Source: Xanthostigma xanthostigma
Lineage: Eukaryota; Arthropoda; Insecta; Raphidioptera; Raphidiidae
Length of the DNA stretch: 64,000 nucleotides
Reading direction: 5' to 3'
Assembly (NCBI GenBank): GCA_963575645.1
Contig: OY754465.1
Coordinates: 53,343,901-53,407,900 of the forward strand
In this document: piece by piece, positions 1 to 11,198 of the stretch
Numbering within the stretch: the stretch's first letter is position 1
Layout of the letters: each line of letters begins with the position of its first letter
Program-made: the position numbers and the translations under genes
Notes under the pieces: generated by a model
What the model was told of the DNA's origin: nothing
What the model saw: only the letters and a program-made list of their open reading frames with translations
Databases searched by the model: none

Positions 1-1640
1 TCGAAAGTAAACTAAAAATAAGTTTCAGACCAAGCAGGGCGGAATCCCAAAATATGAAATTCCAATTCGAAAATTTTTGGTCAATCTCACCTATTGTGAA
101 CTCAATCCTGGGACACACTGTATATTCACACGACTATTTACAAAAAATTATTTATCTAAAACCAAATTTATATAACTACACTCAATGGTTTACACACACC
201 AAATTTTATTTATCTTCACCGTAAAACTGAATGATTTATGTCCAACGCCAGAGCACATGAACAACTCACGAACAACTAACCAACTGACTGACTTGCAAAC
301 CACTCCGCTCGCATTTTCTAGCTTCGTCCCTCGCCTATAAAATGTTCTGGAAGCATCTACACCTTTCTTCACATATATTGCATTCTCCCGGCAATTCTAA
401 GGTCCGGCTTTTACCTGCTTTCCATTGTTGTTGTTGTCGTGATCTGGAACATTCTATGGAGCCCATAGTCGTCCCAACAGGGGTGCGCAACACTATGTAT
501 TTTAAAATGCCTAGTTTCTGGTGTGGCCTCAAGGACTTTTCCCGGTGGACCGCTGGTTCAGTCCGGTTCGGATTTTTTTCGTCTTAGTTACACGGTCTCG
601 TAGAGCCGTTTAACAACTTTCCCAGTAATTTTTAGGTTCCAGACCGACCCTGTTTGTAGATGAGGGCTTTTGAATTAATTAAAAAAAATTTAATTTGACT
701 TTGAACGGCTGTTTCTCTCTTATTTTTGTTTTAATAAAAAAGTTACTTAAAATGTTTGTTTGTCTATTTGATTTCTACGACTATACACGCTGTTAAAAAA
801 TAAAGAATAAACTTAAAAATCATTCTGTATTTGCTGAAAAAGTGTCATATTTTCGTTATACCGTGATTTATCGCGCAATTAAATAAAGTGCACGACTCAC
901 GCCTATAATTAGAACCGTGTATAGAGTGACTTATAAATTGCCAAAAAAATAATCTTGTTTGCCATCACCTCGTAAGAAGCAAGTCTTCAATCAGTAACCG
1001 ATGCTGATGCGTTATTTACATACAGTAATTTACGATACAAAAATTGTCCTTTTATATTATAACCTAATTGCTATTATTTATTTATCTAATGAAGAAACCT
1101 AAACAGTGTTCAGTTTTTAATTTAAAATAACAATTTTATTAAAATTACGTTTTGAGAGCATTTAATTTTTATTTTAATTCAATAATAATAACAAAACGTT
1201 ATTTTGTGTTACAATAAATTGTGAACTGGGATTTATTCGAATTACGAAATAAACTACAGACAGTACTGCAAGTAAGTAAACAAAAATACGCATCAAACTG
1301 CGTTTCACCCCCAATTTCGAAAAATATCAAAAGTCATAGATATTTTTTCAATTTCTCATTAACAAAATCATGAATACCCGTACACGGAAATATTATACCG
1401 CCATTGATTAATTGACCTGAACAATAATTGACGTCTTGAAAAAAAAGAGAATCGTTGATAAAATTTAACAAGTGACCACTGTGACGTCAGAACGGAATGC
1501 AATGTCATTTAATAAAATAAGTGCGGCAAATTTTAAATATCTAGTCGAGGTGCCATGGCCAGGTATAAAATATACATTATGTGTAATATAAAATCTGTTA
1601 CATCTGTACATCCGGATGGTTTAATTTGCGTTTAAACTTT
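1..1640. other. intergenic, no gene recognised
   Basis: No coding exon or conserved domain is visible. The short open frames near 190-590 have no recognisable similarity, no splice context and poor codon character. A mariner-like terminus (CACACTGTATA) lies near 113-123, and a fragment of a Tc1-like foldback element occupies 664-827. The remainder is plain AT-rich sequence. Confidence 0.5.
664..827. repeat. terminal fragment of Tc1-like foldback element
   Basis: This piece matches one arm and end of the elements at 40904-42368 and 44077-44603. It shares the blocks GTTTGTCTATTTGATTTCT and CACGCTGTTAAAAAA and the ending ACTTAAAAATCATTCTG followed by TA. The other arm is missing, so this is a truncated copy. 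Confidence 0.6.
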
Positions 1641-1644
1641 AAAT

Positions 1645-2774
1645 AAAAAAAAACTTTTTAACAAAAAAATTAAACCGCCGAAAAACTGAAAAGCAAAAAA
1701 TAATAAATCTTTTTATTTAACTAAGTTCTATCTAAGTAGTTGAACGTATGTGACAGTCTAGTATATCTAAGTAATTTTGAGTCGGCGTCAACAATCCTTT
1801 GCCGAAAATCTCTGAGCGTTCACGAAGTTAATGTCAGCGACAGAGCAACCCGAACGGGCACACACTGAGGGCACACGTCTTTGCGAGTGGTCGTGTGGAG
1901 AGCGCATGTTTGGAATGTTAATGTTTATCGCTGGAGATTTCACGTATCATTGTTAATTTGATTTGTTTATTTCTTTTAGTAATCTTTGTTCATTGATTGT
2001 TTGACGCCGACTCAAAATTACTTAGATATACTAGACTGTCACATACGTTCAACTACTTAGATAGAACTTAGTTAAATAAAAAGATTTATTATTTTTTGCT
2101 TTTCAGTTTTTCGGCGGTTTAATTTTTTTGTTAAAAAGTTTTTATTTTATAATTTTTTGTGGCTATATAATTTATAATTGTAATACACAACTCAGCATGA
2201 AAATCTGTGAGTGAACAATAAATCACCCCTATTTTCCCATCCTTAGGGTAGGATTTTTTTCCAAATTTATATAAGACCAACCTCGAGGTATACCCTATCC
2301 AATAAAAAAATAATTATCAAAATCGGACTACTCTGTAAAAAGTTATGCGTAGTCATACATTACAATCTGTGAGTGAACAATCAATAATCCCGTTTTCCTA
2401 CCCTTAGGGTTGAAATTTTTTTTCCAAATTTATATGGGACTAACTTCGGGGTATACCCTTTCCAATAAAAAAAGAATGATCAAAATTGGACTACTCGGTA
2501 AAAAGTTATGTGTGGTCATACATTACAATCAGTGAGTGAACAATCAATCATCCCCTGTTTTCCTACCCTTAGGGTTGGAATTTTTTTACCAAATTTATAT
2601 GGGACCAACTTCGGGGTATACCCTTTCAAACAAAAAAAAATTATCAAAATCGGACTGCTCTGTAAAAAGTTATGCGTGGTCATACATAAATAAAAAAAAA
2701 AAAAAAAAAATAAAAAAAAAAAAATATACGCGTCGACTTGAGAACCTCCTCCGTTTTTGTTTTTCGTCGGTTAA
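1645..2774. mobile_element. foldback element with internal tandem array, copy 1
   Basis: Two inverted arms (about 1648-1791 and 2001-2143) pair almost perfectly around a spacer of about 210 bp. They are followed by a three-unit tandem array and a terminal block containing ACCTCCTCCGTTTTTG and CGTCGGTTAA. Two further copies with the same order lie at 41398-42338 and 45248-46204. There is no open frame for a transposase, so it is non-autonomous. The superfamily is not clear because no consistent target duplication can be read. Confidence 0.75.
2195..2690. repeat. tandem array, ~162-bp unit x3
   Basis: Units start at GTGAGTGAACAAT near 2207, 2369 and 2532, giving a period of 162-163 bp. Each unit carries CCTTAGGGT, a CAAATTTATAT block, GGTATACCC and a TCGGACT-type block. 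Units 2 and 3 resemble each other more than unit 1. The array is part of the foldback element around it. Confidence 0.8.
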
Positions 2775-3198
2775 TAAATAAAAAGCGAATTTACAAAATA
2801 TATACATACACTAACCGTTACCTGCGGCTTCACACGCGATTGAGACGAAACACGGATGCATTCTCATTATTTCGCATAGTTACTCCTTTCTCGACGTAGA
2901 CCCCCCTAACAAACTTCAAAATTGATGACATTCACGTGATCAACGTCCCGACAAACCTTGAATATGACACCCACGTTGATTTTTAGACTATTTACCTCTT
3001 AGCACCGTCTGAAGGGGTTGTTTTTGAAAAAGCATGAAACACGTGTTTATTTATTTGTTGACAGGAGTAATCCTCCGCATTTTCGAATTGATACATCTAT
3101 CTTATATGATTTCTCCATGCAAATTTTGAACCCTTGTTACAATTTTCAAAAATCCGTTCTTAGCGGATGTCTACGTCATAATAACTATCTGTGTGCCT

Positions 3199-3725
3199 GT
3201 GGGACCTAGGGGTCGGACCAAAATTTCTCGACGTTTCATATCCCTCTAAACACTTTGGCACCATTTTTGGAATCCATCACCGCACGAAGCCTATTTAAAA
3301 TGGGCCCAACTTTAAGAGTGGGTTTTAGGGGTTGAATAAAATTTTTTGGACCCAAATATACCGAAAAAAACTCAGAATCGTTTAAAATTTGAAATTTAAC
3401 CCTTTTGTAATTATTAAAATGTGCTGCTAAAATTTAAAAAAAATCGGCCCAGCAGGACCGGACTTACAAATTTTATAAAAACACAAGTTTACTGATCTGG
3501 ATTTACATACTGAAGGTTGTATATAATTTGGTACAGATGTTGAATTGATATGTAGTACTGAAATTAAGTAAAAAAATGTTGTTTTGAGGGGTGTATTAAG
3601 GGGTATTTTGTTTTATTTTGTCCAAAAACAAGGTTAATTTCATACAATAGAGCCACACTAGATACCTATAAAAGCAAATACACTATTGTCGGCAGGGTTT
3701 GGCACTGCGACCCGAGTTTTTATAT
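3199..3725. repeat. dispersed repeat, copy 1
   Basis: It matches 15422-16090 for most of its length. Shared landmarks are GGGACCTAGGGGTCGGACC near the left end and CACTGCGACCCGAGTTTTTA at the right end. Compared with copy 2 it lacks about 130 bp that includes an AT microsatellite; the gap ends at a TTGGAA microhomology. No coding potential is seen. The class is unknown. Confidence 0.7.
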
Positions 3726-4166
3726 ATTTACACGTAGGTACTTTTAAAATTTTTCAAGTAAATAAAATTGTCGACCAATTTTTCTCAGACCATACGATAT
3801 ATTGACAAAAATGATAAAAATACAAATCAATATATTTTATTTACTTGAAGAGTTCTATTCAGACGTTAATTAAAGATTTGTACTTTTAAAATTATTTGAA
3901 TAATATAAAGTGAAATGGAAAGACATTTTGAAGTGAAACTTCTTTACTCCCGGTAGAGCAAGTTCGATATTGGATGTATTTTCACTTCAGTATTTTAAGT
4001 GTAACTTCTTATGCGAGTTCGGGTCGTTTCAGGTGTACGTTAATTATTTAGATAAAAAATGCAAACGCAATGGAAAAATAGGGAAAGAAAGCGCGATACT
4101 GTATTCTCAATAGCAGCGTTTCCCAAACTATGTTCTGCGGAAAACCAATTAGTGTTCCATGAAAAC

Positions 4167-4391
4167 CATAGAGATACTAGAGGTAGGTACGCTAGCGGGT
4201 ATGCTTGCCATAAGTGAAAGTGTCTGCCGTTCAGAGAGAGAACGCTGCAAACGTTCCGTATCATTATATATGTTTACTCAAAGCAGCATTGTTTTGTATC
4301 ATTAGTTACCATGGAGATAAGAAACTTTTCTCTCTCTGAATGGCAGACACTTTCATGGCTCACTCGCGTACTCTAGTATAATATCTCTATG
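4167..4391. mobile_element. hAT-like foldback MITE with perfect 8-bp TSD
   Basis: Terminal repeats begin CATAGAGATA and end TATCTCTATG. The inverted similarity continues inwards, with GAAAGTGTCTGCC paired with GGCAGACACTTTC. The flanks carry an exact 8-bp duplication, ATGAAAAC, at 4159-4166 and 4392-4399. An 8-bp duplication fits hAT or P elements. There is no transposase. Confidence 0.8.
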
Positions 4392-5854
4392 ATGAAAACT
4401 TATGAAAATAGATAATAATTAATAATTATTTTGAAATGCTGCATCATGATGAGTTCTAAACCTATTCTTTAAAAGCTATATCGTCGTGACGATTGACTGT
4501 GTTATCTATCGTAGAATGACGGATTGCATAAGCCGAAAACGCTCCGTTATTGCTCTAAATGCAGCCTAGCCCTAGCATATTGTTGCATCTCCTCATAAAC
4601 TGATTATTTCGTACTTGTCATAGTTTTCTATGAGTATGCACAAAATCATACACCGTTTTATTTTTACTAATGCAAAGAGCATGTTTGTTGATTCTACAAA
4701 AAAATAGCTGGGCACTTTTACGTTTAAAAATAAAAATGATTTATGTTCGTTTTTTTCTGAAAATAGTTCCATGTTTCTTTTTGATGTAGAAAACAATAAA
4801 AACTTACACATTACCATTGAAATAAATAAGAATCTTACTAAAATTTACAAGATGTGTTTCTAATTTTTATAATGGAATTGGAAACACTCCAATCAGTGAT
4901 TAATTAGTCGAATTATGTATTCCACTTTTGCAACTACAGTTCATGATGGCGCTTATTGATATGAGTCGTAACCAAATTAACCATTCCTAACCACAATGTT
5001 TGACTGTATTTTAGAATGTTCGTGTCTACCTCAAGGATTGCGCTTGTAGGCTTTTAATACACGGCTTTATTTTAATTTCAACATAAGTCGTTTTGCCTTA
5101 TGTCCACAGATTGTGAAGCGAAATTAGAGAAAACGTGTGTTTCTGAAAAATAGATTAATTAGTTTTATTGAAATAACAGTTGAATGTTAGTCTCTAGCTT
5201 AGCCAAGAACCGAAACAATGTCACGGCCACGAACGAATTTAGACGAAATAATTCGAATATCAGACATACTTTGTCGACATTTTTTTTTAACAAAGCTGAA
5301 GAACGATAATATATATTTTTTTGAACTTTTATGTAATGTAAACTATTTTTTAACCTCTTACATTCATTATAACAAAAATCGTTCCACGAGCCCTTTGACA
5401 AAATTACAAAAATGCATCTACACCAAACACATCGCTTATTACAAGCATTTATTCAACTTTACATGTTTGGGTCAAAACTTGCAAGTCGATTTTGAACTAC
5501 TTCCACTTGATCTATCACTTTGAAATTGTGCACACTTAGGTAGTATCGATGACAATATGCTTTGACAAAAGTGATTCAACATCAGGGAAAATAAATGAAC
5601 AGTTTATTAACATGGCGTCATTTTCACTGATCTTATTGGGACATATTTTATTAAAATAATTTTTGATGAACACGGATGTAATTTTTTTTTTGAAAACAAT
5701 ATATTAAAAAATAATTATAAATACAGGAAGTGTCAGAGATTCATATATTGTCAATGTTTCAATGTATTATTGCTCGAACCTTGGAATGACAGTGTGCATA
5801 TTGTAAACAGTTATAATATGGTTTATTCAATGATATTATAAATTATTAGTATTA
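4392..5854. other. intergenic, nothing recognised
   Basis: AT-rich sequence. The open frame on the plus strand at about 5218-5523 begins at an ATG but resembles no family I know and has no obvious exon context, so it is not annotated as a gene. Confidence 0.45.
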
Positions 5855-6048
5855 TCTATACTGATATAATAAAGAGGTAAAGCTAAAAAAATTTCACCAA
5901 TATTTAGAATTGACTTTCAGGATGGACATAGGCCATATATTATCGTATTAAAATAAAAGCGCTTTCCGCGGAGATCAATTTTGCAACGCAAGTCGACAAG
6001 AAACAGTGGCAATTAACAAATTCGAGCGAAGCTGGACCGGACCGCTAG
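5855..6048 (+). mobile_element. short non-autonomous Helitron
   Basis: It starts TCTATACTGATATAATAAAG and ends GGACCGGACCGCTAG. The left flank base is A and the right flank base is T, as expected for Helitron insertion between A and T without a target duplication. It shares its body, including ATTTTGCAACG and AAGTCGACRA, with the copies at 16963-17189 and, inverted, 33553-33792. At 194 bp it has no coding capacity. Confidence 0.75.
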
Positions 6049-6160
6049 TCGTTAATAAAAATACCATGGGGTTGAGATTATGACATCTTAGCGATGGTTC
6101 ATCTAATAAAAACCCTCCAGTTTTCCGTTTTTCAACTGAGAAGCTGTCAATCTGATTTTT

Positions 6161-6312
6161 AATTACAGTGTAAACTATAGCAAACGAAAAACTCCTTAAA
6201 ACGTAGAAATTGCTCAGGTTTGTTTGGCTTACATTATTACCCATATATTGAAACACTTGATACAGCGTTACAACCACTCTCAATAGCGAAACAATACGTC
6301 ATTATTTAGACC
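6161..6312. repeat. dispersed repeat, pogo-like terminus
   Basis: It matches 28350-28500 over about 150 bp, including AAAACGTAGAAATTGCT and CAATAGCGAAACAATACGTC. The beginning (TACAGTGTAAACTATAG) resembles pogo/Tigger-type ends, but this is only a suggestion. Non-coding. Confidence 0.5.
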
Positions 6313-6387
6313 CCAACAATGGGACGCTTAGAAATGTGTTCATTTGTTTTTTGTAAAAAAATTGTAAAAAACGATAAACAAAGGGTT

Positions 6388-6714
6388 GTTCCGAAATATA
6401 ACCCAGTATACTGGCCAGTGCTAATGACATTATGCATCAGACGCCATAACTGATCTGGTGTGCCACCATATTGTACTGGTGAGACAGGTGTGTCATAGAA
6501 TAAATATTTAAACGGGCGTGCGTGCATCAGGATTTGTGGAATTTTTATTTTACTATTTGTTATTTGCAATAATGTTTTCTCAATAAAGTAAACAATTACT
6601 TTTGGTGGACGAGGGAAATCGCGCTGGCCAGTATATTTCGGAATGAATCAACAGTATGGCGTCGATTCATGACGTCATCAGCACTGGCCAGTATACTGGG
6701 TTGTATTTCGGAAC
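6388..6714. mobile_element. foldback MITE
   Basis: Inverted termini of at least 40 bp begin GTTCCGAAATATAACCCAG; the right arm carries CTGGGTTGTATTTCGGAAC. Both arms contain ACTGGCCAGT. The internal 250 bp is non-coding. The target duplication is not clear, so the superfamily is left open. Confidence 0.75.
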
Positions 6715-8680
6715 ATATCCAATGTTAACCGATTATAATTGTAAATTATTTTTTCACTTAATTTAGTCAAAATTAATACCACTTATTCGTAAAATTATAT
6801 TGTTATCTTTTACTGTCCGTTTAACGAAAACTTTATAATGCAATAAAATACCCGGTCCCTTAATAAATTGAAAATATGAATCGACACTATGCCCATAGTG
6901 TTTAGTATAACCTTGACAGCTGAAAAATATTGATTATAAGATATTGATAAAAACCAATTTCGAAAAAATAACGATAAAATCAGTTTGATTGATTAATTGT
7001 GTACGTCATCAAAATTGAATTTAATCAAATCAGAATAATTATCGTAGTTTAAACAAAACAAATATCTAGATACGTTAACGTAAATGTTAATTTTTTAAAA
7101 ATAAAAATGGTAGGTTTTACCCCTACCTTAAATTTATTGGCAAAGGTACCAAATTTAAAAATAGTTACTTAGCTGTGCAATGTAGTTTAGTCTACAGGTA
7201 TTTTCGGTATGTTGCAAATTCGGTAATATAAGTGAATACATTTTTTTTATTGGGACAGTGAAAATTAAGCTAATTACCTACATTCACCATTTAAAAAAAA
7301 CGAATTTGTGCTAATGGACTATTTCTTAACTGACTGAAATCGTGTGCCCAGAATTAAACAATTGACTGTAGTGTGAACGATAAATATAAAACAGCCGAAC
7401 AATCGTAATTTACTAATAAAATTTTAATTTCGTTGAATAATTTGCGTGCACTCGAACCATTTGTAAAATAAATGGCATTGCAAGTTTAAGTAACATGTTA
7501 AAATAGAAACGGTAGTTAAATGATCTTGTTTACGAATGTAACCGACTTGGAAATAAATAAACACAGCATGTATCATTGCCAATAGTACGATCTTAACCTG
7601 TCCTGTGGAAAGTTATCTGGTTGATTATAAAGCAAGTGGTCGGAAATTATTTAATAGAATCTTAATTAAATTCTTATTGCAACTGTTTTAAAAGTGTGTT
7701 TATATAATGAACGACAACATGGGGTAAATAATGAACTTATATAATTTTTATTTCAGTTTTTTATTCCAATTTGAGAAACTTTCAATCAACTTTTTTGGTA
7801 TAATGCACAGTGACATTTATGGTAGAATTATTGAAATCACCTGAGTTGTTTTGTTTACATTTAATATTTTTATTTATTTATGTACTATGGATTACATGTA
7901 TTTTATCCCTGTTCTGTGTGCAAGTTTTTACTCAATTTCATTTTTGCGTTTTAAAATTAAAAAAATGGTAAGTTTTAAAATAAAACTTAATAATACACCC
8001 CAATTAAAATGTGAGCCACTGTATAACTGTTTTCAAGTTTTCAAGTTGGCTGACTTGTAGTTTGACAGATCTGACAGATAAACGTAAATTTGATTTGTGC
8101 CACCTGGCATATTTAGATTTACTTATTTATTGACAGGTCAGTAATGGATTTATATTTTTTTCACTAAATAAACATTAATTTATTTAATGACAAACAGAGA
8201 AGGTTCGTCACGGACTGTTTATTCAGTCTGACCGCATTTATAAAATTTTGAGTAATTGTGTTTTATCATAATATACTAATATAGAAGATAAAACATAAAA
8301 ATACCCATTTTTGAGGAAAACAAAATTAAGAATGTTTAAAATCGTTGCAATATATTACATTTCAATGCTTTGTAATGTAAAACTTCACCGTTTCAATTTG
8401 ATATTAGTACATAAATAAACCTTCATTTGTTAAACAAATGAACAGTGATTTCTAAACAATATAGTGAAAATTGAAAACATACTATCCATAATAGAAAGAA
8501 ACGCCCATTACCAATTTTTGGTAACTATGGAAATCGTTAATTAGAAACTAATCCAGATAGAGTTATTGAGGTAAAATTTCTTTTGCACGGTAGGGTAAAC
8601 TTAATTCTTGAGATTGATAATGTAAGGAACATGTCGTAATGTATCATATACTTTAAAAACACGCTGTTGAACATTAAGCT
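6715..8680. other. intergenic, nothing recognised
   Basis: AT-rich sequence without recognisable exons, RNA genes or bounded elements. The plus-strand open frame near 7851-8060 is low-complexity hydrophobic and has no ATG at its beginning. Confidence 0.45.
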
Positions 8681-8682
8681 AA

Positions 8683-8745
8683 GTTGGCGGCGAGGTAGAA
8701 TACTTGCCTCGTAACTTAAAGGTCGTAGGTTAATTCTCGATGGTT
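8683..8745 (+). repeat. tRNA-like SINE head (degenerate)
   Basis: The order GGCGGCGAGGTAGAAT, CTTGCCTCG, AAAGGTCGTAGGTTAATTCT resembles the A-box to B-box spacing of a tRNA promoter. It does not fold into a clean cloverleaf. It sits directly upstream of a DNA MITE, and no poly-A tail can be assigned. This is a low-confidence SINE relic. Confidence 0.35.
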
Positions 8746-8820
8746 AATGCCAATAACATTAATTTCTACAAATATACCAATTTTACTTCTGTAATCTGTA
8801 GTGTAAAACAGACAGTCTCT

Positions 8821-9031
8821 TTTTTGACGTGATAACGTCTTATAAATTGATGAAACACCAGCTGCACGCACGAAAAAGTGTAACGTTCCGCCTGACCCTG
8901 TGCGTGCAAGCGAGAGCGCAGAATGCTTCGGCCCAAGTTTGACAGCTACTAAAATTTAGGTTATGTAATACGGAATACGTTATCACGTAAAACTATCGAC
9001 CGTAAACCGACTTTACAGACAACCAATTTTT
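8821..9031 (+). mobile_element. MITE family A (ACGTGATAACGT), copy 1
   Basis: The left end begins TTGACGTGATAACGTCTT and the right end finishes CTTTACAGACAACCAATTTT. The core ACGTGATAACGT occurs inverted near both ends (TGACGTGATAACGT against ACGTTATCACGTAA). The interior contains GCACGCACGAAAAAGTGT. Five copies lie in this window. This one ends about 60 bp before the first Orai coding exon. Confidence 0.75.
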
Positions 9032-9101
9032 AAATATATAATACTTCTGTACGATCTATTTACTAAGTGTAATTGTGTTGAAATTTCAGTTGTCTGTTAG
9101 A

Positions 9102-9242
9102 ATGCACACGGCCTCATGTCCGTTTGGTCAGCAAATGCGGCAAATGCCATTGAAAACTCCTACTGCTCAAACTACAAAACCGATTGTCGTTATCACAACA
9201 CTTGCGCCAACCACGTTTGGAATCACTCGCCGTGCGGAATAA
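9102..9242 (+). promoter_or_regulatory. overlapping upstream ORF in Orai exon
   Basis: An ATG at 9102, 14 nt upstream of the Orai ATG and in another frame, opens 46 codons and stops at 9240-9242, overlapping the Orai start. Its context has A at -3, while the Orai ATG at 9116 has C at -3. If this exon is in the transcript, scanning ribosomes would meet the upstream ATG first. That would favour low initiation at 9116 or use of the next good ATG at 10515. This is an inference from sequence only. Confidence 0.45.
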
Positions 9243-11165
9243 AAGTAAGCACTTTGAATATTTAATTGCTCCTCTTCAGGGACGGATGGGCTCAACTATT
9301 CCAAAAACAAAAAAGATATAAACTAATATAGATAATTGGACTACCGGCCTTGGCGGTCCCCGTCCTTCCGGGAAAGCTCCCAAAATCTCTGTGGGCCCAT
9401 CCGCCCCTGCTCGTCTTTTATTTTTGTGACGCTAGTTCTTTATTTTATCTGTTATAAAACTTTCAGAGAAATAATACGTAACACGACCATTTGACATGCT
9501 ACTTTTCAGGATTAGTTTTATTTGGCAAGTTATATTATTTGATACACTTGCTCAGTTGCTGAAAGCATTGTCAGAAAATTTGATTTGACAATGACTGTAG
9601 ATTGTGAACATACACATTTCTTCATATGTAAAGCATTGTAGAACTTTAAATTGAACCTGCACGAAAAACAATCGATCGATCGAAACGATATTTTTATTAA
9701 ACTGCGTATACATGTATTTAGCATCGTTTTTGTACACTTTCCACTTCTAAACAACTTTGTTCTACGCATTTTGATAAAAATTTAGCTTGATAAACGATCT
9801 TTTTCTATGTAGATCAATCGTTTGTTGACGTGATAACGTCTTATAAATTGATGAAACACCAGCTGCACGCACGAAAAAGTGTAACGTTCCGCCTGACCCT
9901 GTGCGTGCAAGCGAGAGCGCAGTAATGTATTATTAAATATGATATTCGAGCGGAATACGTTATCACGTAAAACTATCGTCCGTAAACCGACTTTACAGAC
10001 AACCAATTTTTTTTTGTGTGAGTACAATCTAATGTTCTAGATCTAGATGACAGGGAGTTTGAATACGACATTAGACTGCCTGTGGTGTATGGAAACTGTA
10101 ATAACCTATATGATCATAATTGTCAAATCAACTTTTTAACAATCCTTTATGCATAATTCAGTCAAAAAAAAAATGTATCCTATTTTATTAATATTGAACA
10201 GATTCCATGGTTGAAAATAAAATATATATACAAAATCGTTTTATTTCTAGAACGAATTTGTCAGTGTCTCTGCTTGTAAAATCTTACCAGTCAGCAAACA
10301 AAAACAAAATGTAACAATTAATGATTTTCAATATAGATGGAAATCCAATAATATTGAATGCTTTGGTTAATAGGTTGTTTATCGATAGATTCTAAAACAC
10401 AAAAGTCCCTAAGTTTCTACATCTAAAAACAGTTTTTAGTTACTGCAGCTATTTTGCATTTCACCTGTAAACGAAATATTCATCCGTAATAAAATTATTT
10501 TGCAGTCAGGCAATATGTCACAATCTGGTGACGGGTTGCACACGCCCGGCTATCTGTCATGGCGCAAGCTTCAATTGAGTCGAGCCAAATTGAAAGCTTC
10601 GAGCAAAACTTCAGCGTTGCTATCCGGTTTTGCAATGGTCGCCATGGTCGAAGTTCAATTAAACGACAACACAAAAGTACCCGAAGAAGTATTGGTCGCG
10701 TTTGCGATCTGTACAACTTTGCTCGTAGCCGTTCACATGTTAGCATTGATGATAAGTACGTGCATACTGCCCAACGTCGACGCGATCTGCAATCTACATT
10801 CGATAAGTCTTGTTCACGAGTCTCCGCACGAACGCTTACACTGGTACATCGAAACGGCGTGGGCGTTTTCGACGCTTCTCGGACTGTTGCTGTTTTTGTG
10901 CGAGATCGCCATCCTGTGTTGGGTGAAATTTTATGACTTTTCTAAAACGGCTGCTTGGTCGGCGTCTGTTATTTTGATACCAGTATTAATAGTTTTCTTA
11001 GCGTTCGCGGTTCATTTTTATAGATCGGTCGTATCGCATAAATACGAAGTTACTATTTCCGGTATCAGGGAGTTAGAATTGCTCAAGGAACAAATTGAGC
11101 AGGGCGACATCGACGGGAGAATAAACGGTACAAATCAATTGTTATCGGGTACGCAAATTGTTTAG
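9116..11165 (+). CDS. Orai: Orai calcium release-activated calcium channel
   Basis: Plasma-membrane pore subunit of the store-operated (CRAC) calcium channel, gated by STIM. There are two coding exons, 9116-9244 and 10506-11165, joined in phase 0 and giving 262 residues. The first exon follows an AG at 9088-9089, so the 5' UTR is also spliced, and it ends at AAA|gtaagc. It opens with MSVW, which as I recall is also how fly Orai begins. The second exon carries the hallmark [18 protein letters not shown] helix and TM1 with [13 protein letters not shown]; Glu92 corresponds to the pore glutamate (E106 in human ORAI1). Three more membrane segments follow, including the [20 protein letters not shown] loop. 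The C-terminal helix [11 protein letters not shown] is the STIM-binding segment. Exon 1 is unusually rich in Cys and His (C17, C24, C30, C40; H27, H33, H37). Initiation at Met47 (10515) would give a shorter form. Confidence 0.95.
9277..9409. mobile_element. hAT-type MITE in Orai intron
   Basis: The ends are CAGGGACGGATGGGC and, inverted, GCCCATCCGCCCCTG, a hAT-style CAGGG terminus. The flanks are CTCCTCTT (9269-9276) and CTCGTCTT (9410-9417), a 7/8 match consistent with an 8-bp target duplication. At 133 bp it is non-coding. Confidence 0.75.
9565..10145. mobile_element. foldback element interrupted by a family A MITE
   Basis: The arms are related: ATTTGATTTGACAATGAC on the left pairs with AATTGTCAAATCAACTTTTT on the right. 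An inverted relative lies at about 35795-36500. The copy here is interrupted by a family A MITE at 9824-10015; the 35.8-kb copy lacks that MITE but has a different insertion. Non-coding, within the Orai intron. Confidence 0.6.
9824..10015 (+). mobile_element. MITE family A, copy 2
   Basis: Same ends and interior as the copy at 8821-9031, but shorter. It carries the GATATTCGAGCGGAATACG segment also found in the copies at 18.7 and 32.2 kb. It is inserted in the foldback element of the Orai intron. Confidence 0.75.
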
Positions 11166-11198
11166 TACTACTGATCTTTGTACTTCCGTTTGTTGTAT

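Noticed and set aside
2195-2690. CRISPR-like array
   Set aside because: The direct repeats are contiguous units of about 162 bp without unique spacers and belong to a eukaryotic foldback element.
9102-9242. 46-codon frame in the Orai first exon as an independent protein
   Set aside because: The overlapping frame starting at 9116 joins in phase to the Orai channel exon and begins MSVW like fly Orai, so the 46-codon frame is best seen as an upstream ORF.
10495-10936. Long open frames overlapping the Orai exon in other frames and on the minus strand
   Set aside because: They are shadows of the conserved Orai frame.
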